The notes beneath the pieces were generated by a model. It saw only the letters and a program-made list of their open reading frames with translations, had not been told where the DNA came from and made no database searches. From Rhynchopus euleeides (lineage: Eukaryota; Euglenozoa; Diplonemea; Diplonemida; Diplonemidae): a stretch of 64,000 nt of DNA. A program made the position numbers and the translations under genes. Location of the stretch: NCBI GenBank assembly GCA_963210315.1, contig OY723278.1, forward strand, positions 1,674,001 through 1,738,000, read 5' to 3'. Shown piece by piece: positions 1 to 12,300 of this stretch. Position 1 is the first letter of the stretch. The number at the start of each line of letters is the position of its first letter.

Positions 1-66
1 GTTGCCCCGACATTTTCCACACCTCTGCGAGGTTGCCCCGATATTTTCCACACCTCTCCGAGGTTG
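1..66 (-). repeat. 31-bp satellite stub, inverted orientation
   Basis: Two monomers of the 31-bp satellite lie here on the minus strand, opposite to the main array that begins at 341. The second monomer decays at about position 56-66 into unrelated sequence. This is either the end of another array facing the main one or the rim of an inversion. Confidence 0.95.
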
Positions 67-242
67 CCACGAACTTTGCGAAACTGGACCCAACTCCCCA
101 TACTCTTTTTTCGCCTTTCTTCAGCGTTTCTTCCCCCGAATTTTTTTATGAATTATTTTTCTGGAAAATCGGGAAGAATCGTCACCCCCCGTAGGTCTGA
201 GATGACTCAGACTAGTAGCCGTTGTCTGACCGGGCGAACGAC
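67..242. other. Spacer with a dispersed-repeat fragment
   Basis: No gene is visible. Positions about 73-112 share roughly 37 nearly identical bases with the minus strand of about 45212-45252 (core ACTGGACCCAACTCCCCA), so the spacer contains a copy of a dispersed repeat. The rest is AT-rich, followed by a GAC/CTAG-rich stretch. Confidence 0.6.
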
Positions 243-340
243 CAGCGCGTTGTGTGCGGGTTTGCGGGCAGATGGCCGGTCAACCGGCGCGGCCATCGGT
301 CTGCCGGTGAACGGTCAGATGGCCGGTCAACGGGGTACTT
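243..340 (+). repeat. 98-bp direct repeat, left copy
   Basis: This segment starts CAGCGCGTTGTGTGCGGG and recurs at 32707-32804 in the same orientation and at the same length, with three visible substitutions. It ends exactly where the satellite starts. It contains internal GATGGCCGGTCAAC duplications. The pair therefore brackets the whole satellite region. Confidence 0.93.
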
Positions 341-3300
341 TATCGGGGCAACCTCGTAGAGGTGTGGAAAATGTCGGGGCAACCTCGCAGAGGTGTGGAA
401 AATATCGGGGCAACCTCGCAGAGGTGTGGAAAATGTCGGGGCAACCTCGCAGAGGTGTGGAAAATGTCGGGGCAACCTCGTAGAGGTGTGGAAAATATCG
501 GGGCAACCTCGCAGAGGTGTGGAAAATGTCGGGGCAACCTCGTAGAGGTGTGGAAAATATCGGGGCAACCACGCAGAGGTGTGGAAAATGTCGGGGCAAC
601 CTCGCAGAGGTGTGGAAAATGTCGGGGCAACCTCACAGAGGTGTGGAAAATATCGGGGCAACCTCGCAGAGGTGTGGAAAATATCGGGGCAACCTCGCAG
701 AGGTGTGGAAAACGTCGGGGCAACCTCGTAGAGGTGTGGAAAATATCGGGGCAACCTCGCAGAGGTGTGGAAAATGTCGGGGCAACCTCGTAGAGGTGTG
801 GAAAATATCGGGGCAACCTCGCAGAGGTGTGGAAAATGTCGGGGCAACCTCGTAGAGGTGTGGAAAATATCGGGGCAACCTCGCAGAGGTGTGGAAAATG
901 TCGGGGCAACCTCGCAGAGGTGTGGAAAATGTCGGGGCAACCTCGTAGAGGTGTGGATAATATCGGGGCAACCACGCAGAGGTGTGGAAAATATCGGGGC
1001 AACCTCGTAGAGGTGTGGAAAATATCGGGGCAACCTCGCAGAGGTGTGGAAAACGTCGGGGCAACCTCGTAGAGGTGTGGAAAATATCGGGGCAACCTCG
1101 CAGAGGTGTGAAATATGTCGGGGCAACCTCGTAGAGGTGTGGAAAATATCGGGGCAACCTCGTAGAGGTGTGGAAAATGTCGGGGCAACCTCGTAGAGGT
1201 GTGGAAAATATCGGGGCAGCCTCGTAGAGGTGTGGAAAATATCGGGGCAACCTCGCAGAGGTGTGAAATATGTCGGGGCAACCTCGTAGAGGTGTGGAAA
1301 ATATCGGGGCAACCTCGTAGAGGTGTGGAAAATATCGGGGCAACCTCGTAGAGGTGTGGACAATATCGGGGCAGCCTCGTAGAGGTGTGGAAAATATCGG
1401 GGCAACCTCGTAGAGGTGTGGAAAATATCGGGGCAACCTCGCAGAGGTGTGGAAAATGTCGGGGCAACCTCGCAGAGGTGTGGAAAATGTCGGGGCAACC
1501 TCGTAGAGGTGTGGAAAATATCGGGGCAACCTCGCAGAGGTGTGGAAAATGTCGGGGCAACCTCGCAGAGGTGTGGAAAATGTCGGGGCAACCTCGTAGA
1601 GGTGTGGATAATATCGGGGCAACCACGCAGAGGTGTGGAAAATATCGGGGCAACCTCGCAGAGGTGTGAAATATGTCGGGGCAACCTCGTAGAGGTGTGG
1701 AAAATATCGGGGCAACCTCGTAGAGGTGTGCAAAATGTCGGGGCAACCTCGCAGAGGTGTGGAAAACGTCGGGGCAACCTCGTAGAGGTGTGGAAAATAT
1801 CGGGGCAACCTCGCAGAGGTGTGAAATATGTCGGGGCAACCTCGTAGAGGTGTGGAAAATATCGGGGCAACCTCGTAGAGGTGTGGAAAATGTCGGGGCA
1901 ACCTCGTAGAGGTGTGGAAAATATCGGGGCAGCCTCGTAGAGGTGTGGAAAATATCGGGGCAACCTCGCAGAGGTGTGGAAAATATCGGGGCAACCTCGT
2001 AGAGGTGTGGAAAATATCGGGGCAGCCTCGTAGAGGTGTGGAAAATATCGGGGCAACCTCGTAGAGGTGTGGAAAATATCGGGGCAACCTCGCAGAGGTG
2101 TGGAAAATGTCGGGGCAACCTCGTAGAGGTGTGGATAATATCGGGGCAACCTCGCAGAGGTGTGGAAAATATCGGGGCAACCTCGCAGAGGTGTGGAAAA
2201 TGTCGGGGCAACCTCGTAGAGGTGTGGAAAATATCGGGGCAACCTCGCAGAGGTGTGGAAAATGTCGGGGCAACCTCGCAGAGGTGTGGAAAATGTCGGG
2301 GCAACCTCGTAGAGGTGTGGATAATATCGGGGCAACCACGCAGAGGTGTGGAAAATATCGGGGCAACCTCGCAGAGGTGTGAAATATGTCGGGGCAACCT
2401 CGTAGAGGTGTGGAAAATATCGGGGCAACCTCGTAGAGGTGTGCAAAATGTCGGGGCAACCTCGTAGAGGTGTGGACAATATCGGGGCAGCCTCGTAGAG
2501 GTGTGGAAAATATCGGGGCAACCTCGTAGAGGTGTGGAAAATATCGGGGCAACCTCGCAGAGGTGTGGAAAATGTCGGGGCAACCTCGTAGAGGTCTGGA
2601 AAATATCGGGGCAACCTCGCAGAGGTGTGAAATATGTCGGGGCAACCTCGTAGAGGTGTGGAAAATATCGGGGCAACCTCGTAGAGGTGTGGAAAATTTC
2701 GGGGCAACCTCGTAGAGGTGTGGAAAATATCGGGGCAACCTCGTAGAGGTGTGGACAATATCGGGGCAGCCTCGTAGAGGTGTGGAAAATATCGGGGCAA
2801 CCTCGCAGAGGTGTGGAAAATGTCGGGGCAACCTCGCAGAGGTGTGGAAAATGTCGGGGCAACCTCGTAGAGGTGTGGATAATATCGGGGCAACCACGCA
2901 GAGGTGTGGAAAATATCGGGGCAACCTCGCAGAGGTGTGAAATATGTCGGGGCAACCTCGTAGAGGTGTGGAAAATATCGGGGCAACCTCGTAGAGGTGT
3001 GGAAAATGTCGGGGCAACCTCGTAGAGGTGTGGACAATATCGGGGCAGCCTCGTAGAGGTGTGGAAAATATCGGGGCAACCTCGTAGAGGTGTGGAAAAT
3101 ATCGGGGCAACCTCGCAGAGGTGTGGAAAATGTCGGGGCAACCTCGTAGAGGTCTGGAAAATATCGGGGCAACCTCGCAGAGGTGTGAAATATGTCGGGG
3201 CAACCTCGTAGAGGTGTGGAAAATATCGGGGCAACCTCGTAGAGGTGTGGAAAATGTCGGGGCAACCTCGTAGAGGTGTGGAAAATATCGGGGCAACCTC

Positions 3301-6300
3301 GTAGAGGTGTGGACAATATCGGGGCAGCCTCGTAGAGGTGTGGAAAATATCGGGGCAACCTCGTAGAGGTGTGGAAAATATCGGGGCAACCTCGCAGAGG
3401 TGTGGAAAATGTCGGGGCAACCTCGTAGAGGTGTGGATAATATCGGGGCAACCTCGTAGAGGTGTGGAAAATGTCGGGGCAACCTCGTAGAGGTGTGGAA
3501 AATATCGGGGCAACCTCGTAGAGGTGTGGAAAATGTCGGGGCAACCTCGTAGAGGTGTGGAAAATATCGGGGCAACCTCGTAGAGGTGTGGACAATATCG
3601 GGGCAGCCTCGTAGAGGTGTGGAAACTATCGGGGCAACCTCGTAGAGGTGTGGAAAATATCGGGGCAACCTCGCAGAGGTGTGGAAAATGTCGGGGCAAC
3701 CTCGTAGAGGTGTGGATAATATCGGGGCAACCTCGCAGAGGTGTGGAAAATATCGGGGCAACCTCGTAGAGGTGTGGAAAATATCGGGGCAGCCTCGTAG
3801 AGGTGTGGAAAATATCGGGGCAACCTCGTAGAGGTGTGGAAAATATCGGGGCAACCTCGCAGAGGTGTGGAAAATATCGGGGCAACCTCGCAGAGGTGTG
3901 GAAAATGTCGGGGCAACCTCGTAGAGGTGTGGATAATATCGGGGCAACCTCGCAGAGGTGTGGAAAATGTCGGGGCAACCTCGTAGAGGTGTGGAAAATA
4001 TCGGGGCAGCCTCGTAGAGGTGTGGAAAATATCGGGGCAACCTCGCAGAGGTGTGGAAAATATCGGGGCAACCTCGTAGAGGTGTGGAAAATATCGGGGC
4101 AACCTCGCAGAGGTGTGGAAAATGTCGGGGCAACCTCGTAGAGGTGTGGAAAATATCGGGGCAACCTCGTAGAGGTGTGGAAAATGTCGGGGCAACCTCG
4201 TAGAGGTGTGGAAAATATCGGGGCAACCTCGCAGAGGTGTGGAAAATATCGGGGCAACCTCGTAGAGGTGTGGAAAATATCGGGGCAACCTCGCAGAGGT
4301 GTGGAAAACGTCGGGGCAACCTCGTAGAGGTGTGGAAAATATCGGGGCAACCTCGCAGAGGTGTGAAATATGTCGGGGCAACCTCGTAGAGGTGTGGAAA
4401 ATGTCGGGGCAACCTCGCAGAGGTGTGGAAAATATCGGGGCAACCTCGTAGAGGTGTGGACAATATCGGGGCAGCCTCGTAGAGGTGTGGAAAATATCGG
4501 GGCAACCTCGTAGAGGTGTGGAAAATATCGGGGCAACCTCGCAGAGGTGTGGAAAATGTCGGGGCAACCTCGTAGAGGTGTGGACAATATCGGGGCAGCC
4601 TCGTAGAGGTGTGGAAAATATCGGGGCAACCTCGCAGAGGTGTGGAAAATATCGGGGCAACCTCGTAGAGGTGTGGAAAATATCGGGGCAACCTCGCAGA
4701 GGTGTGGAAAATATCGGGGCAACCTCGTAAAGGTGTGGAAAATATCGGGGCAACCTCGCAGAGGTGTGGATAATATCGGGGCAACCTCGTAGAGGTGTGG
4801 AAAATATCGGGGCAACCTCGCAGAGGTGTGAAATATGTCGGGGCAACCTCGTAGGGGTGTGGAAAATGTCGGGGCAACCTCGCAGAGGTGTGGAAAATAT
4901 CGGGGCAACCTCGTAGAGGTGTGGACAATATCGGGGCAGCCTCGTAGAGGTGTGGAAAATATCGGGGCAACCTCGTAGAGGTGTGGAAAATATCGGGGCA
5001 ACCTCGCAGAGGTGTGGAAAATGTCGGGGCAACCTCGTAGAGGTGTGGAAAATATCGGGGCAACCTCGCAGAGGTGTGAAATATGTCGGGGCAACCTCGT
5101 AGAGGTGTGGAAAATATCGGGGCAACCTCGTAGAGGTGTGGAAAATGTCGGGGCAACCTCGTAGAGGTGTGGAAAATATCGGGGCAACCTCGTAGAGGTG
5201 TGGACAATATCGGGGCAGCCTCGTAGAGGTGTGGAAACTATCGGGGCAACCTCGTAGAGGTGTGGACAATATCGGGGCAACCTCGTAGAGGTGTGGAAAA
5301 TATCGGGGCAACCTCGCAGAGGTGTGGAAAATGTCGGGGCAACCTCGTAGAGGTGTGGATAATATCGGGGCAACCTCGCAGAGGTGTGGAAAATATCGGG
5401 GCAACCTCGCAGAGGTGTGGAAAATATCGGGGCAACCTCGTAGAGGTGTGGAAAATGTCGGGGCAACCTCGCAGAGGTGTGGAAAATATCGGGGCAACCT
5501 CGTAGAGGTGTGGATAATATCGGGGCAACCTCGCAGAGGTGTGGAAAATGTCGGGGCAACCTCGCAGAGGTGTGGAAAATGTCGGGGCAACCTCGTAGAG
5601 GTGTGGAAAATATCGGGGCAACCTCGTAGAGGTGTGGAAAATGTCGGGGCAACCTCGTAGAGGTGTGGAAAATATCGGGGCAACCTCGCAGAGGTGTGGA
5701 AAATGTCGGGGCAACCTCGTAGAGGTGTGGAAAATATCGGGGCAACCTCGCAGAGGTGTGGAAAATATCGGGGCAACCTCGTAGAGGTGTGGAGAATGTC
5801 GGGGCAACCTCGCAGAGGTGTGGAAAATGTCGGGGCAACCTCGTAGAGGTGTGGAAAATATCGGGGCAACCTCGTAGAGGTGTGGAAAATATCGGGGCAA
5901 CCTCGCAGAGGTGTGGAAAATATCGGGGCAACCTCGCAGAGGTGTGGAAAATATCGGGGCAACCTCGCAGAGGTGTGGAAAATATCGGGGCAACCTCGCA
6001 GAGGTGTGGAAAATGTCGGGGCAACCTCGTAGAGGTGTGGAAAATATCGGGGCAACCTCGTAGAGGTGTGGAAAATATCGGGGCAACCTCGCAGAGGTGT
6101 GGAAAATATCGGGGCAACCTCGCAGAGGTGTGGAAAATATCGGGGCAACCTCGCAGAGGTGTGGAGAATGTCGGGGCAACCTCGCAGAGGTGTGGAAAAT
6201 ATCGGGGCAACCTCGCAGAGGTGTGGAAAATGTCGGGGCAACCTCGTAGAGGTGTCGAAAATATCGGGGCAACCTCGCAGAGGTGTGGAAAATGTCGGGG

Positions 6301-9300
6301 CAACCTCGTAGAGGTGTGGAAAATATCGGGGCAACCTCGTAGAGGTGTGGAAAATATCGGGGCAACCTCGCAGAGGTGTGGAAAATGTCGGGGCAACCTC
6401 GTAGAGGTGTGGAAAATATCGGGGCAACCTCGTAGAGGTGTGGAAAATGTCGGGGCAACCTCGTAGAGGTGTGGAAAATGTCGGGGCAACCTCGCAGAGG
6501 TGTGGAAAATATCGGGGCAACCTCGTAGAGGTGTGGACAATATCGGGGCAGCCTCGTAGAGGTGTGGAAAATATCGGGGCAACCTCGTAGAGGTGTGGAA
6601 AATATCGGGGCAACCTCGCAGAGGTGTGGAAAATGTCGGGGCAACCTCGTAGAGGTGTGGACAATATCGGGGCAGCCTCGTAGAGGTGTGGAAAAAATCG
6701 GGGCAACCTCGTAGAGGTGTGGAAAATGTCGGGGCAACCTCGTAGAGGTGTCGAAAATATCGGGGCAACCTCGCAGAGGTGTGGAAAATATCGGGGCAAC
6801 CTCGTAGAGGTGTGGAAAATATCGGGGCAACCTCGCAGAGGTGTGGAAAATATCGGGGCAACCTCGTAAAGGTGTGGAAAATATCGGGGCAACCTCGCAG
6901 AGGTGTGGATAATATCGGGGCAACCTCGTAGAGGTGTGGAAAATATCGGGGCAACCTCGCAGAGGTGTGAAATATGTCGGGGCAACCTCGTAGAGGTGTG
7001 GAAAATGTCGGGGCAACCTCACAGAGGTGTGGAAAATATCGGGGCAACCTCGTAGAGGTGTGGACAATATCGGGGCAGCCTCGTAGAGGTGTGGAAAATA
7101 TCGGGGCAACCTCGCAGAGGTGTGAAATATGTCGGGGCAACCTCGTAGAGGTGTGGAAAATGTCGGGGCAACCTCACAGAGGTGTGGAAAATATCGGGGC
7201 AACCTCGTAGAGGTGTGGACAATATCGGGGCAGCCTCGTAGAGGTGTGGAAAATATCGTGGCAACCTCGTAGAGGTGTGGAAAATATCGGGGCAACCTCG
7301 CAGAGGTGTGGAAAATGTCGGGGCAACCTCGTAGAGGTGTGGAAAATATCGGGGCAACCTCGCAGAGGTGTGAAATATGTCGGGGCAACCTCGTAGAGGT
7401 GTGGAAAATATCGGGGCAACCTCGTAGAGGTGTGGAAAATGTCGGGGCAACCTCGTAGAGGTGTGGAAAATATCGGGGCAACCTCGTAGAGGTGTGGACA
7501 ATATCGGGGCAGCCTCGTAGAGGTGTGGAAACTATCGGGGCAACCTCGTAGAGGTGTGGACAATATCGGGGCAACCTCGTAGAGGTGTGGAAAATATCGG
7601 GGCAACCTCGCAGAGGTGTGGAAAATGTCGGGGCAACCTCGTAGAGGTGTGGATAATATCGGGGCAACCTCGCAGAGGTGTGGAAAATATCGGGGCAACC
7701 TCGTAGAGGTGTGTAAAATATCGGGGCAACCTCGCAGAGGTGTGGAAAATATCGGGGCAACCTCGTAGAGGTGTGGTAAATGTCGGGGCAACCTCGCAGA
7801 GGTGTGGAAAATATCGGGGCAACCTCGTAGAGGTGTGGATAATATCGGGGCAACCTCGCAGAGGTGTGGAAAATGTCGGGGCAACCTCGCAGAGGTGTGG
7901 AAAATGTCGGGGCAACCTCGTAGAGGTGTGGATAATATCGGGGCAACCTCGCAGAGGTGTGGAAAATATCGGGGCAACCTCGTAGAGGTGTGGAAAATAT
8001 CGGGGCAACCTCGCAGAGGTGTGGAAAATGTCGGGGCAACCTCGTAGAGGTGTGGAAAATATCGGGGCAACCTCGCAGAGGTGTGGAAAATATCGGGGCA
8101 ACCTCGTAGAGGTGTGGAGAATGTCGGGGCAACCTCGCAGAGGTGTGGAAAATGTCGGGGCAACCTCGTAGAGGTGTGGAAAATATCGGGGCAACCTCGT
8201 AGAGGTGTGGAAAATATCGGGGCAACCTCGCAGAGGTGTGGAAAATATCGGGGCAACCTCGCAGAGGTGTGGAAAATATCGGGGCAACCTCGCAGAGGTG
8301 TGGAAAATATCGGGGCAACCTCGCAGAGGTGTGGAAAATGTCGGGGCAACCTCGTAGAGGTGTGGAAAATATCGGGGCAACCTCGTAGAGGTGTGGAAAA
8401 TATCGGGGCAACCTCGCAGAGGTGTGGAAAATATCGGGGCAACCTCGCAGAGGTGTGGAAAATATCGGGGCAACCTCGCAGAGGTGTGGAAAATGTCGGG
8501 GCAACCTCGTAGAGGTGTCGAAAATATCGGGGCAACCTCGCAGAGGTGTGGAAAATGTCGGGGCAACCTCGTAGAGGTGTGGAAAATATCGGGGCAACCT
8601 CGTAGAGGTGTGGAAAATGTCGGGGCAACCTCGTAGAGGTGTGGAAAATATCGGGGCAACCTCGTAGAGGTGTGGACAATATCGGGGCAGCCTCGTAGAG
8701 GTGTGGAAACTATCGGGGCAACCTCGTAGAGGTGTGGACAATATCGGGGCAACCTCGTAGAGGTGTGGAAAATATCGGGGCAACCTCGCAGAGGTGTGGA
8801 AAATGTCGGGGCAACCTCGTAGAGGTGTGGATAATATCGGGGCAACCTCGCAGAGGTGTGGAAAATATCGGGGCAACCTCGTAGAGGTGTGGAAAATATC
8901 GGGGCAACCTCGCAGAGGTGTGGAAAATATCGGGGCAACCTCGTAGAGGTGTGGAAAATGTCGGGGCAACCTCGCAGAGGTGTGGAAAATATCGGGGCAA
9001 CCTCGTAGAGGTGTGGATAATATCGGGGCAACCTCGCAGAGGTGTGGAAAATGTCGGGGCAACCTCGCAGAGGTGTGGAAAATGTCGGGGCAACCTCGTA
9101 GAGGTGTGGAAAATATCGGGGCAACCTCGTAGAGGTGTGGAAAATATCGGGGCAACCTCGCAGAGGTGTGGAAAATATCGGGGCAACCTCGTAGAGGTGT
9201 GGAAAATGTCGGGGCAACCTCGTAGAGGTGTGGAAAATATCGGGGCAACCTCGCAGAGGTGTGGAAAATGTCGGGGCAACCTCGTAGAGGTGTGGAAAAT

Positions 9301-12300
9301 ATCGGGGCAACCTCGTAGAGGTGTGGAGAATGTCGGGGCAACCTCGCAGAGGTGTGGAAAATGTCGGGGCAACCTCGTAGAGGTGTGGAAAATATCGGGG
9401 CAACCTCGTAGAGGTGTGGAAAATATCGGGGCAACCTCGCAGAGGTGTGGAAAATATCGGGGCAACCTCGCAGAGGTGTGGAAAATATCGGGGCAACCTC
9501 GCAGAGGTGTGGAAAATATCGGGGCAACCTCGCAGAGGTGTGGAAAATGTCGGGGCAACCTCGTAGAGGTGTGGAAAATATCGGGGCAACCTCGTAGAGG
9601 TGTGGAAAATATCGGGGCAACCTCGCAGAGGTGTGGAAAATTTCGGGGCAACCTCGCAGAGGTGTGGAGAATGTCGGGGCAACCTCGCAGAGGTGTGGAA
9701 AATATCGGGGCAACCTCGCAGAGGTGTGGAAAATGTCGGGGCAACCTCGTAGAGGTGTCGAAAATATCGGGGCAACCTCGCAGAGGTGTGGAAAATGTCG
9801 GGGCAACCTCGTAGAGGTGTGGAAAATATCGGGGCAACCTCGTAGAGGTGTGGAAAATATCGGGGCAACCTCGCAGAGGTGTGGAAAATGTCGGGGCAAC
9901 CTCGTAGAGGTGTGGAAAATATCGGGGCAACCTCGTAGAGGTGTGGAAAATGTCGGGGCAACCTCGTAGAGGTGTGGAAAATGTCGGGGCAACCTCGCAG
10001 AGGTGTGGAAAATATCGGGGCAACCTCGTAGAGGTGTGGACAATATCGGGGCAGCCTCGTAGAGGTGTGGAAAATATCGGGGCAACCTCGTAGAGGTGTG
10101 GAAAATATCGGGGCAACCTCGCAGAGGTGTGGAAAATGTCGGGGCAACCTCGTAGAGGTGTGGACAATATCGGGGCAGCCTCGTAGAGGTGTGGAAAATA
10201 TCGGGGCAACCTCGTAGAGGTGTGGAAAATGTCGGGGCAACCTCGCAGAGGTGTGGAAAATATCGGGGCAACCTCGTAGAGGTGTGGACAATATCGGGGC
10301 AGCCTCGTAGAGGTGTGGAAAATATCGGGGCAACCTCGTAGAGGTGTGGAAAATATCGGGGCAACCTCGCAGAGGTGTGGAAAATGTCGGGGCAACCTCG
10401 TAGAGGTGTGGACAATATCGGGGCAGCCTCGTAGAGGTGTGGAAAATATCGGGGCAACCTCGTAGAGGTGTGGATAATATCGGGGCAACCTCGCAGAGGT
10501 GTGGAAAATGTCGGGGCAACCTCGTAGAGGTGTGGAAAATGTCGGGGCAACCTCGTAGAGGTGTGGATAATATCGGGGCAACCTCGCAGAGGTGTGGAAA
10601 ATATCGGGGCAACCTCGTAGAGGTGTGGAGAATGTCGGGGCAACCTCGCAGAGGTGTGGAAAATGTCGGGGCAACCTCGTAGAGGTGTGGAAAATATCGG
10701 GGCAACCTCGTAGAGGTGTGGAAAATATCGGGGCAACCTCGCAGAGGTGTGGAAAATATCGGGGCAACCTCGCAGAGGTGTGGAAAATATCGGGGCAACC
10801 TCGCAGAGGTGTGGAAAATATCGGGGCAACCTCGTAGAGGTGTGGAAAATGTCGGGGCAACCTCGTAGAGGTGTGGAAAATATCGGGGCAACCTCGTAGA
10901 GGTGTGGAAAATATCGGGGCAACCTCGCAGAGGTGTGGAAAATATCGGGGCAACCTCGCAGAGGTGTGGAAAATATCGGGGCAACCTCGCAGAGGTGTGG
11001 AGAATGTCGGGGCAACCTCGCAGAGGTGTGGAAAATATCGGGGCAACCTCGCAGAGGTGTGGAAAATGTCGGGGCAACCTCGTAGAGGTGTCGAAAATAT
11101 CGGGGCAACCTCGCAGAGGTGTGGAAAATGTCGGGGCAACCTCGTAGAGGTGTGGAAAATATCGGGGCAACCTCGTAGAGGTGTGGAAAATGTCGGGGCA
11201 ACCTCGTAGAGGTGTGGAAAATATCGGGGCAACCTCGTAGAGGTGTGGACAATATCGGGGCAGCCTCGTAGAGGTGTGGAAACTATCGGGGCAACCTCGT
11301 AGAGGTGTGGACAATATCGGGGCAACCTCGTAGAGGTGTGGAAAATATCGGGGCAACCTCGTAGAGGTGTGGAAAATGTCGGGGCAACCTCGTAGAGGTG
11401 TGGAAAATATCGGGGCAACCTCGTAGAGGTGTGGACAATATCGGGGCAGCCTCGTAGAGGTGTGGAAAATATCGGGGCAACCTCGTAGAGGTGTGGAAAA
11501 TATCGGGGCAACCTCGCAGAGGTGTGGAAAATGTCGGGGCAACCTCGTAGAGGTGTGGAAAATATCGGGGCAACCTCGCAGAGGTGTGAAATATGTCGGG
11601 GCAACCTCGTAGAGGTGTGGAAAATATCGGGGCAACCTCGTAGAGGTGTGGAAAATGTCGGGGCAACCTCGTAGAGGTGTGGAAAATATCGGGGCAACCT
11701 CGTAGAGGTGTGGACAATATCGGGGCAGCCTCGTAGAGGTGTGGAAACTATCGGGGCAACCTCGTAGAGGTGTGGACAATATCGGGGCAACCTCGTAGAG
11801 GTGTGGAAAATATCGGGGCAACCTCGCAGAGGTGTGGAAAATGTCGGGGCAACCTCGTAGAGGTGTGGATAATATCGGGGCAACCTCGCAGAGGTGTGGA
11901 AAATATCGGGGCAACCTCGTAGAGGTGTGGTAAATGTCGGGGCAACCTCGCAGAGGTGTGGAAAATATCGGGGCAACCTCGTAGAGGTGTGGATAATATC
12001 GGGGCAACCTCGCAGAGGTGTGGAAAATGTCGGGGCAACCTCGCAGAGGTGTGGAAAATGTCGGGGCAACCTCGTAGAGGTGTGGATAATATCGGGGCAA
12101 CCTCGTAGAGGTGTGGAAAATATCGGGGCAACCTCGTAGAGGTGTGGACAATGTCGGGGCAGCCTCGTAGAGGTGTGGAAACTATCGGGGCAACCTCGTA
12201 GAGGTGTGGACAATATCGGGGCAACCTCGTAGAGGTGTGGACAATATCGGGGCAACCTCGTAGAGGTGTGGAAAATATCGGGGCAACCTCGTAGAGGTGT

